In this document: positions 15,124 to 23,640 of the stretch, piece after piece
Layout: the number at the start of each line of letters is the position of its first letter
Position numbering within the stretch: position 1 is the first letter of the stretch
Origin: Streptomyces albidochromogenes
GTDB lineage: Bacteria > Actinomycetota > Actinomycetes > Streptomycetales > Streptomycetaceae
DNA: 36,402 nucleotides
Assembly (NCBI RefSeq): GCF_005981925.1
Contig: NZ_VBVX01000030.1
Span: forward strand, 1 to 36,402
Reading direction: 5' to 3'
Position numbers and translations under genes: made by a program
Notes under the pieces: model-generated
What the model saw: the letters and a program-made list of their open reading frames with translations, nothing else
Told to the model about the DNA's origin: nothing
The model's database searches: none

Positions 15124-18100
15124 GTGCGGGGCTACGAACGGCACGAGCCTGACGACCATCTCTCGCGGTTCGAAGCCGAGATGGAGCGGCTGAAGACCGA
15201 GCGGGAGAAGGCGGTTCAGCACGCCGAGGACCTCGGCTACCAGGTCGAGGTGTTGCGCGCCAAGCTCCATGAGGCGCGCCGCAACCTGGCGTCCCGTCCC
15301 GCCTACGACGCGGCGGACATCGGTTACCAGGCCGAGCAGTTGCTGCGTAACGCCCAGATCCAGGCGGATCAGCTGCGTACCGACGCCGAGCGCGAACTGC
15401 GCGACGCCCGGGCGCAGACGCAGCGGATCCTCCAGGAGCACGCCGAGCACCAGGCAAGGCTCCAGGCCGAGTTGCACACGGAGGCGGTCACCCGCCGCCA
15501 GCGGCTCGACCAGGAGCTCGCCGAGCGCCGGCAGACCGTCGAGGCCCACGTCAACGAGAACGTGGCCTGGGCCGAGCAGCTGCGCGCCCGTACCGAGGCG
15601 CAGGCCCGCCGGCTCCTGGAGGAGTCGCGCGCCGAGGCGGAGCAGTCCCTGGCCGCCGCCCGCGCCGAGGCCGAGCGCGTCGCCCAGGAGGCCCGCCAGC
15701 GCCTCGGCTCCGAGGCCGAGAACGCCCGCGCCGAGGCCGAGGCGATCCTGCTGCGCGCCCGCAAGGACGCCGAGCGCCTGCTGAACGCCGCCTCCAACCA
15801 GGCGCAGGAGGCGACCACCCACGCCGAGCAGCTGCGTACGTCGACGACCGCCGAGTCCGACCAGGCGCGCCGGCAGGCCGCGGAGCTCAGCCGTACCGCC
15901 GAGCAGCGGATGCAGGAGGCCGAGACGGCGCTGCGCGAGGCGCGCGCCGAGGCCGAGAAGGTCCTGACCGAGGCGAAGGACGCGGCGGCCAAGCAGCTGA
16001 CCACGGCCGAGTCCGTCAACGAGCAGCGCACCCGTACGGCCAAGTCCGAGATCGCCCGGCTGGTCGCCGAGGCCACCAAGGACGCCGAGGCGCTCAAGGC
16101 GGAGGCCGAGCAGGCCCGCGCCGACGCCCGCGCCGAGGCGGAGCGGCTGGTCGCCGAGGCCGCCGAGAAGGCCCGCACCGCCGCCGCCGAGGATTCGGCG
16201 GCCCAGCTCGCCAAGGCGGCCCGTACCGCCGAAGAGGTCCTCACCAAGGCGTCCGACGACGCCAAGGAGACCACCCGCAAGGCGTCCGAGGAGGCCGAGC
16301 GGATCCGCCGCGAGGCCGAGGCGGAGATCGAGCGGCTGCGCAGCGAGGCGGCGGCCCAGGCCGACCAGCTCAAGGGCGCGGCGAAGGACGACACCAAGGA
16401 GTACCGGGCCAAGACGGTCGAGCTGCAGGAGGAGGCGCGCAGGCTGCGCGGCGAGGCCGAGCAGCTGCGGGCCGAGGCGGTCGCCGAGGGCGAGCGGATC
16501 CGCGGCGAGGCCCGCCGCGAGGCCGTCCAGCAGATCGAGGAGGCGGCCAGGACCGCCGAGGAGCTGCTGACCAAGGCGCGGGGCGACGCCGACGAGCTGC
16601 GCACGTCCGCCTCCGCCGAGAGCGAGCGGGTGCGCGGCGAGGCCATCGAACGCGCCACGACGCTGCGCAAGCAGGCCGAGGAGACCCTGGAGCGCACCCG
16701 CGCCGAGGCCGACCAGCTGCGCGCCGAGGCCGAGGAGCAGGCGCAGCGGACCACCGCCGGCGCCGAGGACGCCGCCCGCGCGCTGCGCGAGGAGGCCGAG
16801 CGCGGCATCGCCGCCCGCCAGGCCGAGGCCGCCGAGGAACTGGCCCGGCTGCACACCGAGGCCGAGCAGCGCGTCACCGCCGCCGAGCAGGCACTGGGCG
16901 AGGCGAGGGCCGAGGCCGAGCGGCTGCGCCGGGAGGCCGGCGAGGAGATCGAGCGGCTGCGCGCCGAGGCGGCCGAGCGAGTACGGACGCTCCAGGCGCA
17001 GGCCGAGACCGAGGCGGAGCGGCTGCGCACGGAGGCGGCCGCCGATGCCTCGCGCTCGCGCGCCGAGGGCGAGGCCGTCGCCGTACGGCTGCGCAGTGAG
17101 GCGTCGAACGAGGCCGAGCGGCTCAAGACGGAGGCGCAGGAGAGCGCGGACCGGATCCGGTCCGAGGCCGCCGCTGCGGCCGAGCGGGTCGGGGCCGAGG
17201 CCGCCGAGGCGCTGGCCGCCGCCCAGGAGGAGGCCGCGCGCCGCCGCCGGGAGGCCGAGGAGACGCTGGCCGCGGCCCGCGAGGAGGCCGAGCGGGAGCG
17301 GGCGCAGGCCCGCGAGCAGAGCGAGGAGCTCCTCGCGTCCGCCCGCAAGCGGGTCGAGGACGCGCAGGCCGAGGCGCAGCGCCTGGTCCAGGAGGCGGAC
17401 TATCGGGCCACCGAGCTGGTCGCGGCCGCCGAGCAGACCGCCCAGCAGGTACGGGACGCCGTCGCCGGGCTGCAGGAGCAGGCCGAGGAGGAGATCGCCG
17501 GGCTGCGTTCGGCCGCCGAGCACGTGGCGGAGCGTACGAAGACCGAGGCGCAGGAGGAGGCGGACCGGCTCCGCGCCGACGCGTACGAGGAGCGGGAGCG
17601 GGCCACCGAGGACGCGAACCGGCTGCGCCGGCAGGCGCAGGAGGAGACCGACGCGGCCAAGTCGCTCGCGGAGCGCACGGTCGGGGACGCGATCGCGGAG
17701 GCGGAGCGGCTGCGCACCGACTCCTCGGAGTACGCGCAGCGCATTCGCACGGAGGCGTCCGACGCGCTGGCTTCGGCCGAGCAGGACGCGTCGCGTTCGC
17801 GCGCCGAGGCCCGTGAGGACGCCAACCGCATCCGCAACGAGGCGGCGGCGCAGGCGGACCGGCTGATCGGCGAGGCGACGGGCGAGGCCGAGCGCATGGC
17901 GGCCGAGGCCGTGCAGTCGCTGACGGCCGCCGGGCAGGACGCGGCCCGGATGCGGGCCGAGGCCGAGCAGATCAAGGCGGACGGCGAGACCGGGGCCGAG
18001 CGGCTGCGGGCCGAGGCGCGCGAGGAGGGCGAGCGGGTCCTCGACGAGGCGCGTGAGGCGGCCGACAAGCGCCGCGCGGACGCGGCGGCCCAGGCCGACA

Positions 18101-19245
18101 AGCTCGTGTCCGAGGCGAGCGGCGAGGCGGACAAGCTCGTCGCCGACGCGAACAGCGAGGCCGAGCGGCTGCGCGCGGAGGGCGAGCGGGTTCTGGACGA
18201 GGCGCGCGAGGCGGCCGACAAGCGGCGCGCCGACGCGGCGGCGCAGGCGGACCGGCTCGTGTCCGAGGCGAGCGGCGAGGCGGAGCGGCTGCGTGCGGAG
18301 GCCGCCGAGATGGTGACCTCCGCCCAGCAGGCGGCGGAGCGCATCAGGTCGGAGGCGCAGAAGGTCAAGGCGGACGCCGAGGAGGCGGCCGAGCGGATGC
18401 GCGGCGACGCCCGTACCGAGGCGGACCGGCTGCTCGACGAGGCGCGTCAGGCGGCGTCCAAGCGCCGTTCGGACGCGGCCGAGCAGGCCGACCAGCTGAT
18501 GGCGAAGGCCCAGGAGGAGGCGCTGCTCGCCGCGACCAAGGCGGAGGAGCAGGCCGACACGATGGTCGGCGCGGCCCGCAAGGAGGCCGAGCGGCTGGTC
18601 GCGGAATCGACGGTCGAGGGCAACTCGCTGGTCGAGAAGGCCCGTACGGACGCCGACGAGCTGCTGGTCGGGGCCCGCCGGGACGCGACCGCCATAAGGG
18701 AGCGGGCGGAGGAGCTGCGCGCCCGTACCGAGGCCGAGATCGAGGAGCTGCACGAGCGGGCCCGCCGGGAGACGTCCGAGCAGATGCGGACCGCCGGCGA
18801 GCGGGTCGACAAGCTGGTGAAGGCCGCGACGGAGCAGCAGGCCGAGGCCGAGGCGAAGGCCAAGGAGATGATCTCCGAGGCGAGTTCGGAGGCGGGCAAG
18901 GTCCGCATCGCCGCGGTGAAGAAGGCCGAGGCGCTGCTCAAGGAGGCCGAGCAGAAGAAGGCCGAGCTGGTGCGCGAGGCGGAGAAGCTGCGTACGGAGG
19001 CCCAGGCGGAGGCCGAGCGCATGGTCGACGAGGGCCGGCGCGAGCTCGATGTACTGGTCCGCCGCAGGGAGGACATCCAGGCCGAGATCTCCCGTGTCCA
19101 GGACGTACTTGAGGCGTTGGAGTCCTTTGAGGCACCTTCCGGGGGCGGCAAGGCGTCGTCGAACAGCGGCTCCGGCGCGGGTGGCGTGAAAGCCGGCGCG
19201 GCGGCGGGTTCCACTCGTTCGAGTGGCAAGTCATCCGACGGTTAG
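15124..19245 (+). CDS. scy: Scy, giant coiled-coil polarity protein
   Basis: A 1373-residue protein, almost all charged coiled coil made of Glu/Ala/Arg-rich units (EAERLRAEA, ADRLVSEASGEAE). Only the first 60 or so residues (LSRFEAEMERLKTEREKAVQ, GYQVEVLRAKLHEARRNL, DivIVA-like) and a Gly/Ser-rich tail (about 1334-1373) differ. Family knowledge: Scy scaffolds the tip-organising centre with DivIVA, sets branch sites and affects chromosome partition; its coil has an unusual 51-residue periodicity, and an exact 51-codon tandem copy is visible at 18028-18333. GTG 15124 gives the conserved start VRGYERHEPDDHLSRF with GGGA 7 bp upstream; GTG 15067 in the same frame is the alternative. The S. coelicolor protein is about 1326 residues, so this one is slightly longer. 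filP follows. Confidence 0.95.
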   Translation: MRGYERHEPDDHLSRFEAEMERLKTEREKAVQHAEDLGYQVEVLRAKLHEARRNLASRPAYDAADIGYQAEQLLRNAQIQADQLRTDAERELRDARAQTQRILQEHAEHQARLQAELHTEAVTRRQRLDQELAERRQTVEAHVNENVAWAEQLRARTEAQARRLLEESRAEAEQSLAAARAEAERVAQEARQRLGSEAENARAEAEAILLRARKDAERLLNAASNQAQEATTHAEQLRTSTTAESDQARRQAAELSRTAEQRMQEAETALREARAEAEKVLTEAKDAAAKQLTTAESVNEQRTRTAKSEIARLVAEATKDAEALKAEAEQARADARAEAERLVAEAAEKARTAAAEDSAAQLAKAARTAEEVLTKASDDAKETTRKASEEAERIRREAEAEIERLRSEAAAQADQLKGAAKDDTKEYRAKTVELQEEARRLRGEAEQLRAEAVAEGERIRGEARREAVQQIEEAARTAEELLTKARGDADELRTSASAESERVRGEAIERATTLRKQAEETLERTRAEADQLRAEAEEQAQRTTAGAEDAARALREEAERGIAARQAEAAEELARLHTEAEQRVTAAEQALGEARAEAERLRREAGEEIERLRAEAAERVRTLQAQAETEAERLRTEAAADASRSRAEGEAVAVRLRSEASNEAERLKTEAQESADRIRSEAAAAAERVGAEAAEALAAAQEEAARRRREAEETLAAAREEAERERAQAREQSEELLASARKRVEDAQAEAQRLVQEADYRATELVAAAEQTAQQVRDAVAGLQEQAEEEIAGLRSAAEHVAERTKTEAQEEADRLRADAYEERERATEDANRLRRQAQEETDAAKSLAERTVGDAIAEAERLRTDSSEYAQRIRTEASDALASAEQDASRSRAEAREDANRIRNEAAAQADRLIGEATGEAERMAAEAVQSLTAAGQDAARMRAEAEQIKADGETGAERLRAEAREEGERVLDEAREAADKRRADAAAQADKLVSEASGEADKLVADANSEAERLRAEGERVLDEAREAADKRRADAAAQADRLVSEASGEAERLRAEAAEMVTSAQQAAERIRSEAQKVKADAEEAAERMRGDARTEADRLLDEARQAASKRRSDAAEQADQLMAKAQEEALLAATKAEEQADTMVGAARKEAERLVAESTVEGNSLVEKARTDADELLVGARRDATAIRERAEELRARTEAEIEELHERARRETSEQMRTAGERVDKLVKAATEQQAEAEAKAKEMISEASSEAGKVRIAAVKKAEALLKEAEQKKAELVREAEKLRTEAQAEAERMVDEGRRELDVLVRRREDIQAEISRVQDVLEALESFEAPSGGGKASSNSGSGAGGVKAGAAAGSTRSSGKSSDG
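18028..18333 (+). repeat. Tandem 51-codon repeat inside scy
   Basis: Copies at 18028-18180 and 18181-18333, each 153 bp. Both begin GERVLDEAREAADKRRADAA; the first 34 residues differ at one position only (ADK/ADR), while the rest has diverged. Silent differences in the DNA show this is not a fresh exact duplication. Confidence 0.9.
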
Positions 19246-19367
19246 CCACTCAAAAGGGGTGTCATTCTCCAGATCAAACGGGCATTGACTCGATGACACG
19301 CCGCTTCGGCCCCTAGGATTCCCCCTAACACCTCACCGGTCACATTCGACAGGAACCCAGGAACCCC

Positions 19368-20306
19368 ATGAGCGACACTTCCTCCCCCTTCGGCTTCGAG
19401 CTCGTGCGGCGTGGTTACGACCGCGGTCAGGTGGACGACCGCATTACCAAACTCGTCGCCGACCGTGACAGTGCTCTGGCCCGAATCACTGCTCTGGAAA
19501 AGCGCATCGAGGAACTCCACCTCGAGACGCAGAACGCCCAGGCCCAGGTGAGCGACGCGGAGCCGTCGTACGCCGGGCTCGGTGCGCGCGTCGAGAAGAT
19601 CCTCCGCCTCGCCGAGGAGGAGGCGAAGGACCTGCGTGAGGAGGCCCGTCGCGCCGCCGAGCAGCACCGCGAGCTCGCCGAGTCGGCGGCGCAGCAGGTG
19701 CGCAACGACGCCGAGTCGTTCGCGGCCGAGCGCAAGGCGAAGGCCGAGGACGAGGGCGTTCGTATCGTCGAGAAGGCCAAGGGTGACGCCTCCACGCTGC
19801 GCAGCGAGGCGCAGAAGGACGCGCAGCAGAAGCGCGAGGAGGCGGACGCCCTCTTCGAGGAGACCCGCGCCAAGGCCGCTCAGGCCGCCGCGGACTTCGA
19901 GACGAACCTGGCCAAGCGCCGCGAGCAGTCGGAGCGCGACCTGGCTTCGCGTCAGGCCAAGGCCGAGAAGCGTCTGGCCGAGATCGAGCACCGCGCCGAG
20001 CAGCTTCGCCTGGAGGCCGAGAAGCTGCGCACGGACGCGGAGCGCCGTGCCCGTCAGACGGTGGAGACCGCGCAGCGCCAGGCCGAGGACATCGTGGCCG
20101 ACGCGAACGCCAAGGCCGACCGGATCCGCAGCGAATCGGAGCGCGAGCTGGCGGCGCTCACCAACCGCCGCGACTCGATCAACGCGCAGCTGACCAACGT
20201 CCGCGAGATGCTGGCCACGCTGACCGGTGCGGCTGTCGCCGCCGCCGGCGCCCCGGCCGACGACGAGCCGATCACCCGCGGCGTCCCGGCGCAGCAGACC
20301 CGCTAG
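19368..20306 (+). CDS. filP: FilP, intermediate filament-like coiled-coil protein
   Basis: A 312-residue protein. The N-terminus (SSPFGFELVRRGYDRGQVDDRITKLVADRD) is the DivIVA-like segment shared by FilP proteins; residues about 40-290 form a charged coiled coil (EEEAKDLREEARRAAEQHREL, AEKRLAEIEHRAEQLRLEAEK) and a short Ala/Pro tail closes it. FilP assembles into a filament network behind the growing tip, binds DivIVA and gives hyphae stiffness. Length matches the S. coelicolor homologue (about 310). ATG 19368 has AGGAA upstream. It lies 122 bp after scy; the gap contains a -10-like TAGGAT (19314-19319) and TTGACT (19285-19290), but these are 23 bp apart, so a separate promoter is only possible. 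Confidence 0.95.
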   Translation: MSDTSSPFGFELVRRGYDRGQVDDRITKLVADRDSALARITALEKRIEELHLETQNAQAQVSDAEPSYAGLGARVEKILRLAEEEAKDLREEARRAAEQHRELAESAAQQVRNDAESFAAERKAKAEDEGVRIVEKAKGDASTLRSEAQKDAQQKREEADALFEETRAKAAQAAADFETNLAKRREQSERDLASRQAKAEKRLAEIEHRAEQLRLEAEKLRTDAERRARQTVETAQRQAEDIVADANAKADRIRSESERELAALTNRRDSINAQLTNVREMLATLTGAAVAAAGAPADDEPITRGVPAQQTR

Positions 20307-20350
20307 TCCCCGGGCCCGCCCCGGCGAGAAGCGGAAGCAGTCAGACCGCA

Positions 20351-20382
20351 AAGCCCCCCGTCATTCCGGTGGCGGGGGGCTT
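20351..20382 (+). terminator. filP terminator
   Basis: AAGCCCCCCG (20351-20360) pairs perfectly with CGGGGGGCTT (20373-20382) across a 12-nt loop, 45 bp after the filP stop. A on the left and TT on the right edge suit termination in either direction. Confidence 0.85.
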
Positions 20383-20405
20383 CGCGCGCCCTTAGCGTGG
20401 CCGGC

Positions 20406-20501
20406 ATGCTGTGCTCTCCCGGGGGGCGCCCCCCGGACTTCCAGCCGGACGGACAGGCCAGCCGCCTGCCCGAGGTGCCTTCGCGAGGTGGGTTTGAGTG
20501 A
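20406..20501 (+). CDS. Possible 31-residue leader ORF coupled to the ABC ATPase gene
   Basis: ATG 20406 follows the -10-like TAGCGT (20394-20399) by 6 bp, as in leaderless genes, and opens a 31-codon frame (MLCSPGGRPPDFQPDG...RGGFE) whose TGA at 20499-20501 overlaps the GTG start of the ABC ATPase. A perfect 18-bp palindrome lies within its 5' part. The overlap is exactly of the kind used for translational coupling. The peptide resembles nothing I know and may simply be untranslated leader; codon bias cannot decide at this length. Confidence 0.3.
   Translation: MLCSPGGRPPDFQPDGQASRLPEVPSRGGFE
20419..20436. promoter_or_regulatory. 18-bp perfect palindrome in the ABC operon leader
   Basis: CCGGGGGGC (20419-20427) is followed directly by its inverse GCCCCCCGG (20428-20436). 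It lies between a -10-like TAGCGT (20394-20399) and the ABC ATPase start. It could be an operator or an RNA hairpin. Confidence 0.5.
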
Positions 20502-21481
20502 TCGAACTGACGGGGCTGACGAAGCGTTACGGCGAGAAGACGGCCGTCGATCAGCTGACCTTCACCGTGCGGCCGGGCATCGTGACCGGCTTCCTCGGCC
20601 CCAACGGGGCGGGCAAGTCGACGACCATGCGGATGATGCTGGGCCTGGACAACCCGACGGCCGGTGACGTCCGCATCGACGGCAAGCACTACGCCGAGCT
20701 CAAGGATCCGCTGAAGTACATCGGCGCGCTCCTCGACGCCAAGGCGATGCACGGCGGCCGCAGCGCGTACAACCACCTGCTGTGCCTGGCCCAGAGCAAC
20801 GGCATCCCGCGCAGCCGGGTCTCCGAGGTCCTGGAGACGGTGGGCCTGACCTCGGTCGCCAGGAAGCGCGCGAAGGGCTTCTCGCTCGGCATGGGGCAGC
20901 GGCTGGGCATCGCGGGGGCGCTGCTGGGCGACCCCGAGATCCTCATGTTCGACGAGCCGGTGAACGGCCTCGACCCCGAGGGCATCCACTGGATCCGCAA
21001 TCTGATGAAGGCGCTGGCCTCCCAGGGCCGTACGGTCTTCGTCTCCTCCCACCTGATGAGCGAAATGGCGCTCACGGCGGACCACTTGGTCGTCATCGGC
21101 CAGGGACGGCTGCTCGCCGACACGTCGATGGCCGGCTTCATCAAGGAGAACTCGCGCAGTTACGTGCGCCTGCGCTCTCCGCAGCAGGAGCGGCTGCGTG
21201 ACGTGATGCACGAGGCCGGGATCACGGCGGTCGGCGCGGCCAACGGGTCGCTGGAGGTGGACGGGGTGAGCGCGGAGCAGCTCGGCGAGCTCGCCGCCCG
21301 GCATCAGCTGGTCCTCCACGAGCTGAGCCCCCAGCAGGCGTCGCTGGAGGAGGCGTTCATGCAGCTGACCGCGGAGTCCGTCGAGTACCACGCGCATTCG
21401 GACGGCGAAAGGCCCGCGCCGCCCGGGGCCGGTTGGGGTGCGGGAGTCCAGCAGCACAAGACGACCGGGAAGGGGGCCTGA
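20498..21481 (+). CDS. ABC transporter ATP-binding protein
   Basis: A 327-residue ATPase of the DrrA/CcmA type. Walker A GPNGAGKSTT (about 35-44), signature SLGMGQRLGIAGALLG, Walker B ILMFDEPVNGLDPEG and the H-loop VFVSSHLMSEM are intact. After the ATPase core a roughly 100-residue DUF4162-like tail follows. GTG 20498 is fixed by GAGGTG 7 bp upstream. It energises the permease encoded 3 bp downstream, whose ribosome-binding site lies inside this gene's end. Such pairs usually export lipids, peptides or drugs; the substrate is not predictable. A possible leader ORF overlaps its start. Confidence 0.93.
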   Translation: MIELTGLTKRYGEKTAVDQLTFTVRPGIVTGFLGPNGAGKSTTMRMMLGLDNPTAGDVRIDGKHYAELKDPLKYIGALLDAKAMHGGRSAYNHLLCLAQSNGIPRSRVSEVLETVGLTSVARKRAKGFSLGMGQRLGIAGALLGDPEILMFDEPVNGLDPEGIHWIRNLMKALASQGRTVFVSSHLMSEMALTADHLVVIGQGRLLADTSMAGFIKENSRSYVRLRSPQQERLRDVMHEAGITAVGAANGSLEVDGVSAEQLGELAARHQLVLHELSPQQASLEEAFMQLTAESVEYHAHSDGERPAPPGAGWGAGVQQHKTTGKGA

Positions 21482-21484
21482 ATC

Positions 21485-22255
21485 GTGGCTGCCACACAGG
21501 TTCTCAAGTCGGAATGGACCAAGATCAAATCCGTGCAGTCCACAGTATGGACACTCGGCCTTGCCGCAATCGTCACCATCGGCCTCGGCGTACTCATCAG
21601 TATTCTTTCGAAGAACGAATTCGCGAAGATGGACGCCGAGGACAAACTCGCCTTCGATCCGACGTTCGTGAGTTTCGCGGGCACGAGTCTTGGGCAGCTT
21701 GCAATGATCGTTTTCGGTGTGCTCGTCGTGTCGAACGAATACAGCACCGGAATGATCCGCATGTCGCTCGCGGCGGTCCCGCAGCGCGCCACCTTCCTCT
21801 TCAGCAAGATCACCGTCGCGGCGGCCCTCGCCCTGGCCGTCGGTATGATCACGAGCTTCGCCGCCTTCTTCCTCGGCCAGGCGATGCTCGGCGACCTCAG
21901 GGCGGACATCGGCGATCCGGGCGTCCTGCGCGCGGTGATCGGCGGCGGGCTCTACATGACCCTGATCGCGCTGTTCTCGATGGGTGTGGCCTCGATGCTG
22001 CGCAGTCAGGTGCTGGCCCTCGGCGTCCTGATGCCGTTCTTCTTCCTGCTCGCGCCGATCCTGGGCAACGTCTCCGCCACCAAGAAGGTCGGCCAGTACC
22101 TCCCCGACCAGGCCGGCAGCAAGATCATGCAGGTGGTGCCGCCGCTCGACGACAGTGCGCCGTACGGGCCGTGGGGCGGGCTGCTGATCATGTGCGCGTG
22201 GGTGCTCGCGGCTCTGGTGGGCGGCTTCGTCCTGCTGAAGAAGCGGGACGCGTAG
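21485..22255 (+). CDS. ABC transporter permease (ABC-2 type)
   Basis: A 256-residue membrane protein with about six helices (for example TVWTLGLAAIVTIGLGVLIS, LAMIVFGVLVVSNEYSTGMI, VAAALALAVGMITSFAAFFLG, MPFFFLLAPILGNV, LLIMCAWVLAALVGGFVLLKK). The NEYSTGMIR motif after the second helix is typical of this family. GTG 21485 starts 3 bp after the ATPase stop with AAGGGGG ahead of it, so the two form one transporter. The first 250 bp are distinctly A+T-richer than the rest (about 50% G+C at 21601-21660), which may reflect foreign origin of that part or selection on translation. Confidence 0.92.
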   Translation: MAATQVLKSEWTKIKSVQSTVWTLGLAAIVTIGLGVLISILSKNEFAKMDAEDKLAFDPTFVSFAGTSLGQLAMIVFGVLVVSNEYSTGMIRMSLAAVPQRATFLFSKITVAAALALAVGMITSFAAFFLGQAMLGDLRADIGDPGVLRAVIGGGLYMTLIALFSMGVASMLRSQVLALGVLMPFFFLLAPILGNVSATKKVGQYLPDQAGSKIMQVVPPLDDSAPYGPWGGLLIMCAWVLAALVGGFVLLKKRDA

Positions 22256-22393
22256 CCGGGGCTCCGGACCCGGCGGCCCCGTCCCGGCTTAGCGGGAACC
22301 GTCAGCCCACGGTTATCCTCCTAACCCTTACGGGGGCGTTCGGCCAAGAGGTCACAGCCCCGACGACCCGACCTGTCGATGGGGCTGCACACA

Positions 22394-23524
22394 ATGATCG
22401 AGGCAGTCGGCCTGACGAAGCGCTACGGCGCCAAGACAGCCGTGTACAACCTTTCCTTCCAGGTGCGCCCGGGCACGGTGACGGGCTTCCTCGGCCCCAA
22501 CGGCTCCGGCAAGTCCACGACGATGCGGATGATCCTCGGGCTCGACGAGCCCACCTCGGGCCATGTCACCATCGGCGGTCACCCCTTCCGCAAGCTCACC
22601 AACGCCCCCCGCCAGGTCGGCGCCCTGCTCGACGCCAAGGCCGTGCACGGCGGCCGCAGCGCGCGCAGCCACCTCTTGTCGCTGGCGCAGCTCTCCGGCA
22701 TCCCCGCCCAGCGGGTCGACGAGGTGCTCGGGGTCGTCGGCCTCCAGGACGTCGCCAAGCGGCGCTCCAAGGGCTTCTCGCTCGGCATGGGGCAGCGCCT
22801 GGGCATCGCCGCCGCGCTCCTCGGCGACCCGCAGGTGCTGCTCTTCGACGAGCCGATCAACGGCCTGGACCCCGAGGGCATCCACTGGGTCCGCAACCTC
22901 ATGAAGACGCTGGCCGCCGAGGGCCGTACGGTCTTCGTCTCCTCCCACCTGATGAGCGAGATGGCGGTCACCGCCGACCACCTGATCGTGATCGGCCGGG
23001 GGCAGCTGCTCGCCGACATGAGCGTCAAGGACTTCATCTCCGCGAACTCCGCGGACTTCGCCCGGGTGCGTACGCCGCAGACCGAGCCGCAGCAGCGCGA
23101 GAAGCTGTCGTCCGTGCTGACGGAGGCCGGCGGGCACGTCATGACCGAGCAGGACGGTGCGATGCGCGTGACGGGGCTGGCGCTGCCGCGCATCAGCGAC
23201 CTCGCGCACGAGGCCGACGTACGGCTGTGGGAGCTCTCGCCGCACCAGGCTTCGCTGGAGGAGGCGTACATGCGGATGACGCAGGGCGCCGTGGACTACC
23301 GCTCGACGGCCGACCAGCTGGCCGGCTTCCAGCAGCCGCCGCAGCAGCCCGGCGGTTACGCCGAGCCCGCCGCGCCGCAGCAGGGCTGGTACGCCCCGCC
23401 GCCGCCCCAGCCGGGCGGCGGGGGTTGCGGTGGTTGCGGGGGTCCTGCGTGCGGTCCGCCGCCGTGGGGGCCGTTCCAGCCCGAATCGTGCGCCACTTTC
23501 ACTCCGTTGCGTTCCAGGCCCTGA
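22394..23524 (+). CDS. Orphan ABC transporter ATP-binding protein with Pro/Gly/Cys-rich tail
   Basis: A 376-residue ATPase closely related to the one at 20498: Walker A GPNGSGKSTT, signature SLGMGQRLGIAAALLG, Walker B VLLFDEPINGLDPEG, H-loop SSHLMSEM. ATG 22394 is preferred over ATG 22379 because it begins in the same way as its paralogue (MIEAVGLTKRYG) and has GGGG 9 bp upstream. From residue 315 the protein turns into a Gln/Pro/Gly tail and ends in an odd Cys-rich stretch (Cys345, Cys348, Cys353, Cys366). No permease follows; the next gene is an SMR transporter. Either the partner permease was lost and the tail reads through a deletion junction, or this subunit works with the permease at 21485. 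Confidence 0.88.
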   Translation: MIEAVGLTKRYGAKTAVYNLSFQVRPGTVTGFLGPNGSGKSTTMRMILGLDEPTSGHVTIGGHPFRKLTNAPRQVGALLDAKAVHGGRSARSHLLSLAQLSGIPAQRVDEVLGVVGLQDVAKRRSKGFSLGMGQRLGIAAALLGDPQVLLFDEPINGLDPEGIHWVRNLMKTLAAEGRTVFVSSHLMSEMAVTADHLIVIGRGQLLADMSVKDFISANSADFARVRTPQTEPQQREKLSSVLTEAGGHVMTEQDGAMRVTGLALPRISDLAHEADVRLWELSPHQASLEEAYMRMTQGAVDYRSTADQLAGFQQPPQQPGGYAEPAAPQQGWYAPPPPQPGGGGCGGCGGPACGPPPWGPFQPESCATFTPLRSRP

Positions 23525-23569
23525 CCGGGCGGTACACCGTATCGGGTGGCTGTCGCCCGACGGAACGCA
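23508..23569. repeat. 8-bp inverted repeat around the ABC ATPase stop
   Basis: TGCGTTCC (23508-23515) and GGAACGCA (23562-23569) are perfect inverses with a 46-bp loop. It might be a weak terminator for the ATPase gene. Function is uncertain. Confidence 0.3.
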
Positions 23570-23617
23570 GTTTGCGGGCGCGCGGCCGCCCGGCGGGCGG
23601 GGCACCGGCGGCGCGGC

Positions 23618-23639
23618 GTTGTGTACGGCCGTACACAAC
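23618..23639. promoter_or_regulatory. Operator 1 of the smr-tetR operon
   Basis: A perfect 22-bp palindrome with core TGTGTAC-GGCC-GTACACA (23620-23637). It is centred exactly 22 bp from operator 2, two helical turns, and lies directly upstream of the SMR gene. Probably bound by the TetR protein encoded at 23985. Confidence 0.8.
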
Positions 23640-23640
23640 C

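Noticed and set aside
18028..18333. Tandem repeat as a CRISPR or mobile element
   Set aside because: The repeat is in frame with the 51-residue coiled-coil period of scy and is coding; there are no spacers or transposase genes.
15016..18753. A 1245-codon open frame on the minus strand opposite scy
   Set aside because: Its Leu/Gly/Arg repeats are the antisense of the Glu/Ala-rich coiled coil; high G+C makes antisense frames open. Scy has conserved start, length and neighbour filP.
19285..19319. filP promoter from TTGACT and TAGGAT
   Set aside because: The spacer is 23 bp, too long for a standard promoter; noted only as possible in the filP entry.
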